Positions 15,154-20,838 of a stretch of DNA of 20,838 nt are shown one piece after another; position 1 is the first letter of the stretch; each line of letters opens with the position of its first letter. Location of the stretch: the NCBI GenBank assembly GCA_039024375.1, contig JBCCQK010000083.1, positions 1-20,838 on the forward strand, given 5' to 3'. The translations under genes were made by a program, and so were the position numbers. This DNA is from JAFMDF01 sp039024375 (GTDB taxonomy: Bacteria > Bacteroidota > Bacteroidia > Chitinophagales > Saprospiraceae). The notes under the pieces were generated by a model, which ran no database searches, had not been told where the DNA came from, and worked only from the letters and a program-made list of their open reading frames with translations.

Positions 15154-16098
15154 GTGGCGCTGGAAAAAATTTGGGAAGGTCTATTGAACCTTAAAACTAT
15201 TATCAATGACACATCAGAAACTGTTCACAATTGTTCAGTATGCCTCCTATCTGCTAAAGCTGTAGTAAATAATAGTGAATTGACCGCTGATTCGTGGGTT
15301 AAGATTTGCTGTGATTTAAAGAATCAAAACAATTCCTGTGGCCATTTTAAGCTAACCCCGACGGGACATTTAAAGGCATTTCATACGAATCATCTAAACT
15401 CAGAAACCCTTCTTTTCCTACAAAAATATTTACCCTACGCTTTATTACCTTTGAAGGCTAAACGACTTGGTCGAGCCATCAGTGTGACGCATTTTGCCCA
15501 AACTTTAGACGCTAAAATTGCGACCCTTTCGGGCGACTCCAAGTGGATAGGGAACGCCGAAAACTTAACGCACGCTCATCGAATGCGGGCTTTGTGCAGT
15601 GGCGTTTTGGTAGGTTGTCGGACGGTAGAATTTGATAATCCGAAGTTAACGGTTCGGCACGTTGTGGGGCCAAATCCAACTAAAATAATCCTGGGTTCGC
15701 CTAAAAAGAACTTAACGGATTTGGTAGAGAACACCGTAGAAGAAAAGATAGTTATCTTTGGAAAATTAGCTGGTCAAGAAGCGTCTAAAGTTGCTTTTTA
15801 TCCGCTTCCTTACGATGTTACGACCGCTATCATTTCTCCCCAAGCTATTTTAGAAAAATTATTCGAACTCGGTATTGAAACAGTTTATATCGAAGGAGGT
15901 GCTAAGACCACCTCTAATTTTCTGAATGCTGGTGCGGTGGATGTGCTACAATTACATTTTGCACCGCTCATCTTTGGTTCGGGAAAGACGAGTATTGAGT
16001 TACCGTCGATTGATATGGTCAAAGAGGCGATTCAATTTTCCGAATATCATTTTTTACCCTTTGGCGACAGCATGATGTTTACGGGTTTTTTGCCTTGA
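15154..16098 (+). CDS. RibD C-terminal (pyrimidine reductase) family protein, reductase only
   Basis: Residues from about 105 to the end match the RibD C-terminal/dihydrofolate-reductase-like fold, which reduces a ribosylaminopyrimidine with NADPH in riboflavin synthesis. Motifs are HFAQTLDAKIATLSGDSKWI, HAHRMRALCSGVLVGCRTVE, DNPKLTVR, VYIEGGAKTTSNFLNAGAVD and APLIFGSGKTS. The N-terminal 105 residues do not contain the RibD deaminase zinc motif (HAE...PCxxxGxxxPC). They instead hold scattered cysteines (NCSVC, ICCDL, NSCGHF) and are not recognised. No other riboflavin gene is in the window, so a riboflavin role is uncertain. The start is GTG: no ATG lies between the upstream in-frame stop (15133) and 15154. 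Confidence 0.85.
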   Translation: MALEKIWEGLLNLKTIINDTSETVHNCSVCLLSAKAVVNNSELTADSWVKICCDLKNQNNSCGHFKLTPTGHLKAFHTNHLNSETLLFLQKYLPYALLPLKAKRLGRAISVTHFAQTLDAKIATLSGDSKWIGNAENLTHAHRMRALCSGVLVGCRTVEFDNPKLTVRHVVGPNPTKIILGSPKKNLTDLVENTVEEKIVIFGKLAGQEASKVAFYPLPYDVTTAIISPQAILEKLFELGIETVYIEGGAKTTSNFLNAGAVDVLQLHFAPLIFGSGKTSIELPSIDMVKEAIQFSEYHFLPFGDSMMFTGFLP

Positions 16099-16128
16099 TT
16101 GTGTTTATCTAAAAGCAAGAAGGCAGAT

Positions 16129-16249
16129 GTCAGACCGTTTATAAATAAACTGTCAGATGTCAGATTATTAAATTGCAAATGGTTGTATATCAGTTGGTTA
16201 GATGTTGTGAATCTGACTTCTGACAGAAAATATTATTTTTCGGTCCGAC
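16129..16249. repeat. Nested inverted repeat of GTCAGA words between convergent genes
   Basis: CTGTCAGATGTCAGATT (16150-16166) and AATCTGACTTCTGACAG (16210-16226) are inverted with 16 of 17 positions paired, enclosing 43 bases. Outside them GTCAGACCG (16129-16137) faces CGGTCCGAC (16241-16249), 8 of 9 paired. An A/T internal loop (12 and 14 bases) lies between the two helices. It follows the RibD-like stop and could end transcription on both strands. Confidence 0.7.
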
Positions 16250-16278
16250 TTCTATTTTATCAATGTAAGTACTATCTC

Positions 16279-16308
16279 ATTTACATTTACATTTACATTT
16301 ACCTTTAC
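16279..16308 (+). repeat. ATTTAC hexamer tandem repeat
   Basis: Four perfect ATTTAC copies (16279-16302) and one variant CTTTAC (16303-16308) lie 16 bases from the stop codon of the SGNH hydrolase on the other strand. Slippage-prone; copy number may vary. Confidence 0.8.
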
Positions 16309-16323
16309 CTTCCATTCTGAACC

Positions 16324-17049
16324 TTAATCTAGTGACCCAATAATCGGCTGTACTGCCGCTTTCCAAATTTGATAGGCGTTTCCGTTTAAATGAATACCAT
16401 CCGCTGTGTAGGCTGCTTTCAATTCGTTTTGGTCGTTCAAAAGTAGTGGATGCAAATTGATGAATGGTAGCTCTTTTTCTTGGCACAACTTTTCTAGGTC
16501 CACGTTCAATGCGACGATAGATGAATTGTCGAAAACGCTTTTTTTAACTTGTTGATTGACAGGAAGTAAGCTTTGAATGAAAAGCTGACTGTTAGGCGCT
16601 TCTGCTTGGATTTGCTCAATAATTTTACCGTAGTTTTCTAAGATTTCCGAAGCATCGGTGAATAAAAAATCGTTGACGCCAATCATCAAAAAAATCGCTT
16701 TGGGTTGCGCTTCGGTGATACTTTGCAAACGGCGAAGTAGTCCCCATGTTGTGTCTCCCGCAATCCCTCTGTTTTTAACGTTGTTGTTTCTAAGTAATTC
16801 AGCCCACTGACCATATTCGGTGAGGCTATCGCCCAAAAAAACGATGCTATTTTTGTCGATAGATAGTTGATGCAGCAATTGATTTCTATTTTCGTAAATA
16901 CCTGCTAGACCGCCCGATTGAATGCGGTGCCACATAAATTTGACGCCGCCCAAACGGTGTACCAAATAACCCAAGGCGGCCACTAAAACGAGATTCACGG
17001 CCAAGGAGATGAAAAGCACAGTGCGTCTATTTTTAGTTACCAAACTCAC
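16324..17049 (-). CDS. Membrane-anchored SGNH/GDSL-family hydrolase
   Basis: SGNH hydrolases cleave ester bonds in lipids, acetylated sugars or peptidoglycan. All four blocks are visible: GDSLTEYG with the nucleophile S75, RGIAGDT (G95/G98), GVNDF with N126, and DGIHLN with D218 and H220. A single N-terminal membrane segment (about residues 10-31) would anchor the catalytic domain outside the inner membrane. The 241-residue length fits single-domain members; deacetylation of a sugar is a guess. The GTG start overlaps the trehalase stop by three bases (GTGA at the junction), so the two genes are translationally coupled. Confidence 0.9.
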   Translation of the reverse strand: MSLVTKNRRTVLFISLAVNLVLVAALGYLVHRLGGVKFMWHRIQSGGLAGIYENRNQLLHQLSIDKNSIVFLGDSLTEYGQWAELLRNNNVKNRGIAGDTTWGLLRRLQSITEAQPKAIFLMIGVNDFLFTDASEILENYGKIIEQIQAEAPNSQLFIQSLLPVNQQVKKSVFDNSSIVALNVDLEKLCQEKELPFINLHPLLLNDQNELKAAYTADGIHLNGNAYQIWKAAVQPIIGSLD

Positions 17050-18644
17050 TCGTTTAACAATTTTAGCAGCACGCCATTACTCCAACCAAAGCCATCTTGA
17101 ACGGGATATTCACCGCCACCTGCCTCCAAAGTCATATCTACTACGTTATACTTTTCGACCATTTTCCCTGTGTTTTTATACACTTTTCTATTGAGTGCAA
17201 TCCAGCGGTCTTTGATGGTATTGGCCAGTTCATTTTCGTCGTAATGTCGCAGCCCCTCAATAGTCATCCACTGTAAAGGTGCCCAGCCGTTAGGGTAGTC
17301 CCACTGCTGGCCATTGTCCACTAAGGTAGAAATTACTCCGCCTGCTTTCAAAAACTTCTCCTTTACAAAGTTGCTTGACCGCTTGGCTTGTTCGGGCGTA
17401 GCTATCTTGAAGGTCAAAGGATACATTCCCGCTAAAGAAGGCACTTCGGTAAAGGCTTGATTGACAAAGTTATAGTCCATAAAATACCCCACTTCTTCGT
17501 TCCAACAGTATTTCAAAAGGGCTGCCTTGCGTTGTTCGGCCCGCTGTTTAAATAGGTTCGTTTCTTCCTCTTTTTGGTTAAGTTGGTAGGCTTTTGCCAA
17601 AGTCATTTCCAAATTGTACAGCAGCGCATTCAAATCAACGGGAATAATCTGAGTCGTTTGAATGGTAGCTAGTTTCATGGGGTCGGCGAACCAGCGACTG
17701 CTAAAGTCCCAACCCGATTCGCAGGCCGACCGCAAATCGGAATATACCTGTTTGGCGGGACGTCCCGATTCTTCCACGGTCAATACGTCTTCTCGATAAC
17801 TTTCGGCTCTAGGAAAATCTCCTTTATCCCAGTATCGATTCAATATCTGCCCATCGGGCATCCGCACTATTTTTTGAAAAGTAGGTTGGTCCACCGATAC
17901 TTTTTCTAAACCGTCCATCCAGAAATCGTGTTCCTTTTGTAAAGCGGGTAGGAAATCATTAAACACTTGTTCTCCTTTCTGCTCGGCCAATACTTCAACC
18001 ATTCGGGCGAAGAAAGGTGGTTGGGAACGGGTCAAAAAATAGGTTCGATTACCATTGGGAATAAAGCCCACTTCGTCGATGATATGGGCAAAATTTTTCA
18101 CCATATTCTCAATCATCGGTGTTTTTCCCGCCGCTTGTAATCCTAGCATCGTGAAGTAGCTATCCCAATAATAAATTTCACCAAAACGGCCACCTGGAAC
18201 AATGTACGAATTGGGCAACGGAATGAGACTACCGGAGTCATCTTGGTCGGGTTCACGAGTAAGAATGGGCCATAACGTATTGATGTGTTCCGCAATACTT
18301 TTACTCGTATCTGCTTGAAAACTAGAGGCGTACTGTTTGGGTTTGTCAAAGTTGGCTAGTACAAAGGTTTCCAAATCGAATCCTTCCGTCGCTTTTGATT
18401 TTTCGTACTTAGCCATGATTTCGTCCGTAGGAAACTTGGGGGTACAATCGACGAACGTTTTCCCGTCGGGAAACACTTTCTGCAGTTGAGCCTCCTCGAA
18501 AAGTTCGCCAAACCGTTCATTAGGCGGTAAAGATGCTTTGTTCTCTACGAAATCATCGGTTGATATATCGGGAGCGTTTCGGCAAGCCGAAAAAATAAGT
18601 AACGGAAGTAAAAAATACAGTAAAAAAGTAGTGTGGTTTTTCAT
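17046..18644 (-). CDS. Lipoprotein trehalase (glycoside hydrolase family 37)
   Basis: Trehalase splits trehalose into two glucoses. Both family signatures are present: PGGRFGEIYYWDSY (150-163) and QWDYPNGWAP (447-456). The catalytic acid is likely D313 in ESGWDFSSRW and the base E512 in GGGEYPVQDGFGW, by analogy with periplasmic TreA. I place the start at 18644 rather than 18731. From there the protein begins MKNHTTFLLYFLLPLLIFSA followed by Cys21, a clear lipoprotein signal; the longer frame would add an unlikely 29-residue leader overlapping the upstream gene. The mature enzyme has 512 residues and would sit on a membrane facing the periplasm or outside. It follows the acyl-CoA dehydrogenase by 28 bases and overlaps the SGNH hydrolase, suggesting one transcript. 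Confidence 0.94.
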   Translation of the reverse strand: MKNHTTFLLYFLLPLLIFSACRNAPDISTDDFVENKASLPPNERFGELFEEAQLQKVFPDGKTFVDCTPKFPTDEIMAKYEKSKATEGFDLETFVLANFDKPKQYASSFQADTSKSIAEHINTLWPILTREPDQDDSGSLIPLPNSYIVPGGRFGEIYYWDSYFTMLGLQAAGKTPMIENMVKNFAHIIDEVGFIPNGNRTYFLTRSQPPFFARMVEVLAEQKGEQVFNDFLPALQKEHDFWMDGLEKVSVDQPTFQKIVRMPDGQILNRYWDKGDFPRAESYREDVLTVEESGRPAKQVYSDLRSACESGWDFSSRWFADPMKLATIQTTQIIPVDLNALLYNLEMTLAKAYQLNQKEEETNLFKQRAEQRKAALLKYCWNEEVGYFMDYNFVNQAFTEVPSLAGMYPLTFKIATPEQAKRSSNFVKEKFLKAGGVISTLVDNGQQWDYPNGWAPLQWMTIEGLRHYDENELANTIKDRWIALNRKVYKNTGKMVEKYNVVDMTLEAGGGEYPVQDGFGWSNGVLLKLLNE

Positions 18645-18672
18645 TATTTGAATTTTTTCTGGATGCTGGATG

Positions 18673-20838
18673 CTACTCCCCAGCAATTGCAATGGGCGCA
18701 GCCAATAACGTATCGGGAATACCATAGGCATTCACCAAATCTTTAGCATCCGCTCTAATATCTTTGCAAAGGCTATCAATCATTCGTCGAATAGCTTTCG
18801 TTTTTACGCCGTCCATATAGCCATTTTCCAAATACCATCCTTTGTGTCCTTCGATGGTGTGTAAAGCGTACAATTGGCAAAGAGACCGTAGTGTTTCTTT
18901 GATGGCTTGATTGGGTGCTTGTTCAACACCAGCCACAAATTGTTCCAACACTTTCACCTCAACAAATGCGTTCGCTAAGGCTAATAATTGGGTTTGACAG
19001 CGCAAAAAGGCATCATAGGCATTCATTCCACTTTTTATTAAGCCCCGCAAACGTTGGCCTACGGAATAAGTCAAATAGTTTTCTCGATATCTGAACGCCG
19101 CCAGATGGAAATCAGCGTCTAATAAATGTTCTTTATCGGTATTCCGAATAGCAAATGGATTTTTTTCGTAGAGCGAGGTACTGAATCTTTGCCCCGCAAA
19201 TCGAAGTACGCCCATCATGCCCTCGTTGTGAAAAGATTCCTTGAAAGTAGTCAAAACGCCTTTCGCAACTAGCTGCATCAAGACCGTATTATCGCCCTCA
19301 AAAGTAGTAAAGATATCCGAATCAGCTTTCAAATCGGCGAACCTGTTTTCGGCTAAATAGCCTTTTCCACCACAGGCTTCTCGACATTCTTGTAAGGTTT
19401 CTGTGGTAAACCAAGTAGCGTAGGCTTTCATCCCTGCGGCTAAGGTTTCGATTTCTCTGATGTCTTCTTCTGTGCGGTTAACGTAGCGTTCGGCTAGGTA
19501 GTTCAACGCAAAATTGAGGGCGTAGCTTTTGGCCAAAAGCGGCATCAGTCTTCTTTGATGACTGGGATAATCCATCAACAGTTCTTCGGGTGAAGTAGAG
19601 TTGGGCCCAAATTGTCTGCGTTTCAAAGCGTGCTTAATGGCAATACTTAAACCCGATTTTGCGGCACTCAGCCCCGCTTTCGGTACGCAAACTCTTCCAC
19701 CCACTAAAGTGCCCAGCATGGTGAAAAACCGCTTGGACGGATTTTCAATGGGGCTTTCGTAGGCTCCTTTTTCGTTGATGGTGCCAAAACGGTCTAATAA
19801 ATTTTCTCTAGGTACCCGCACCTTATCGAACCAAATTCGACCATTATCTACTCCATTTAAACCCACCTTGTAGCCATTATCTTTCACTTTGATACCTGGA
19901 AGCAGTTTGTGTTCTTTGTCTCTTAAGGGGACTAAAACAGCGTGCACTCCGTGATTTTCGCCATTGACAATCAACTGAGCAAACACCGAAGCAATTTTGC
20001 TATCCAAAGCGTTGCCAATGTATTCTTTTCCCGACTGTAAATTTGGCGAATGAACAATTATTTCGTCCGAAATAGGGTCGTAAGTGGCCGTCACTTCGAG
20101 GCCCCGAACGTTAGAGCCGTGTCCCGTTTCCGTCATGGCAAAGCAACCGGGTAGCTGCATGGTACCAATGTCTTTTAGATATTTATCGTGGTGCTTTTTA
20201 GTGCCCAACCAAAAAACGCTGCCGCCGAATAGCCCAAAGTGTACGCCAAACTTAATGCTCAAACTCAAGTCGAAAAAGCCAGATGTTTCGAAGATGGCGA
20301 TATACTCTTTCATCGAATCCCAACCGCCGTATGCTTTGGGAAAAGCGGCGCCTCCGTAACCTTGGTCCGCCATCATTTTGCACCATTTCAAAACCTCCTT
20401 TCGGTATCGTGCTTTGGTCCGCATGGGCCGATAGTGAAATACGGGGTCTTGGAAAAATCGCTTTACTTTGTTGCGCAAATCGTGGGTGTCACCGTCTAAG
20501 TGAGCAGCCATTTGCGTTACGTCAAAACTGCTTTCGTCGATTACTTCGGGGGCCGCTTCTGGGAAAATCCGTTGGTAAGTGTCCCACGTCACTAAGTTTA
20601 ATTTTTCTTCTAAATCTTCTAAAACCTTTCTAACTGCTTCATTGTCCCAATTGTCAACTTGGTGGTTGCGCCTACTTTTTTTCGCCATGGCTAATCCCAA
20701 ATCAACCAGCGATTTTCGAGATTTGATGGGCAATTTTTTAGCGTTTTCTATTAAGGTGTTTTCCCAATGTAAAAATAATTGGCGATTAGGTGGATTTCTC
20801 GGATTCATCCATTTCTTGACCAACTCCTGTTCTTGCAC
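18673..20838 (-). CDS. Acyl-CoA dehydrogenase/oxidase family protein (5' end at window edge)
   Basis: This flavoenzyme type desaturates acyl-CoA in beta-oxidation. At least 721 residues are present, longer than simple dehydrogenases (about 380) and like acyl-CoA oxidases. Visible motifs, counted from the window edge, are GCFAMTETGHGSNVRGLEVT (231-250), RRQFGPNS (408-415), REACGGKGYLAENRF (486-500) and FEGDNTVLMQLVAKGVL (513-529); E514 is the likely catalytic base. A C-terminal oxidase-like helical domain follows. The reading frame is open to the last base, where GTG could be a start or an internal codon, so the true 5' end is unknown. The functional link to the trehalase and SGNH genes downstream is unclear. 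Confidence 0.92.
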   Translation of the reverse strand: MQEQELVKKWMNPRNPPNRQLFLHWENTLIENAKKLPIKSRKSLVDLGLAMAKKSRRNHQVDNWDNEAVRKVLEDLEEKLNLVTWDTYQRIFPEAAPEVIDESSFDVTQMAAHLDGDTHDLRNKVKRFFQDPVFHYRPMRTKARYRKEVLKWCKMMADQGYGGAAFPKAYGGWDSMKEYIAIFETSGFFDLSLSIKFGVHFGLFGGSVFWLGTKKHHDKYLKDIGTMQLPGCFAMTETGHGSNVRGLEVTATYDPISDEIIVHSPNLQSGKEYIGNALDSKIASVFAQLIVNGENHGVHAVLVPLRDKEHKLLPGIKVKDNGYKVGLNGVDNGRIWFDKVRVPRENLLDRFGTINEKGAYESPIENPSKRFFTMLGTLVGGRVCVPKAGLSAAKSGLSIAIKHALKRRQFGPNSTSPEELLMDYPSHQRRLMPLLAKSYALNFALNYLAERYVNRTEEDIREIETLAAGMKAYATWFTTETLQECREACGGKGYLAENRFADLKADSDIFTTFEGDNTVLMQLVAKGVLTTFKESFHNEGMMGVLRFAGQRFSTSLYEKNPFAIRNTDKEHLLDADFHLAAFRYRENYLTYSVGQRLRGLIKSGMNAYDAFLRCQTQLLALANAFVEVKVLEQFVAGVEQAPNQAIKETLRSLCQLYALHTIEGHKGWYLENGYMDGVKTKAIRRMIDSLCKDIRADAKDLVNAYGIPDTLLAAPIAIAGE

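Noticed and set aside
17046..18731. Longer trehalase start at 18731
   Set aside because: It adds 29 residues before an ideal lipoprotein signal and overlaps the acyl-CoA gene; 18644 is favoured.

Overview
The window looks like a piece of a Bacteroidota chromosome, probably from the Saprospiria (Lewinella/Haliscomenobacter-like). This is inferred from several signs. Promoter-like sites fit the Bacteroidota pattern TTG-N17..23-TAnnTTTG, best upstream of the HU gene. Starts lack Shine-Dalgarno sequences and sit behind A-rich leaders. There are three lipoproteins with short lipoboxes, a possible type IX secretion tail, and a split transketolase. No phage, plasmid, CRISPR, tRNA or rRNA signal was seen.

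Layout: (1) 75-1214, minus strand: a secreted double-PDZ protein. (2) 1215-2067: a long AT-rich gap with a perfect DnaA-box 9-mer, a REP-like palindrome pair, an ATTCATC tandem tract and two stacked promoters for HU. (3) 2068-5080, plus strand: HU, the N-terminal half of a split transketolase, and GMP synthase guaA, whose start lies just behind a strong hairpin plus T-run. (4) 5285-6766: a periplasmic-binding-protein-like lipoprotein with no ATG start, whose 5' end lies in a palindromic repeat. (5) 6897-12137: a Planctomycete-type pair, a cytochrome/DUF1549/LamG/DUF1553 lipoprotein and a Tat-exported DUF1501 protein, separated by 516 bases holding a large terminator and repeats. (6) 12435-14999: an LtaS-like membrane sulfatase-fold transferase (minus) divergent from a CDP-alcohol phosphatidyltransferase (plus). 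(7) 15154-16098: a reductase-only RibD-like protein. (8) 16324-20838, minus strand: an apparent operon of acyl-CoA dehydrogenase/oxidase (5' end at or beyond the window edge), lipoprotein trehalase and a membrane-anchored SGNH hydrolase.

The protein-coding content is mostly recognisable housekeeping and cell-envelope metabolism. The least explained part is the intergenic DNA. Several gaps carry iterated short 'words' (ATTCATC; CAATG/CAATT; ATATTG; GTCAGA; ATTTAC; GATTTGTAATTTT), some arranged as inverted repeats, and three gaps carry REP-like paired palindromes. I regard these as the best candidates for something undescribed. I did not find a convincing new multi-gene system.
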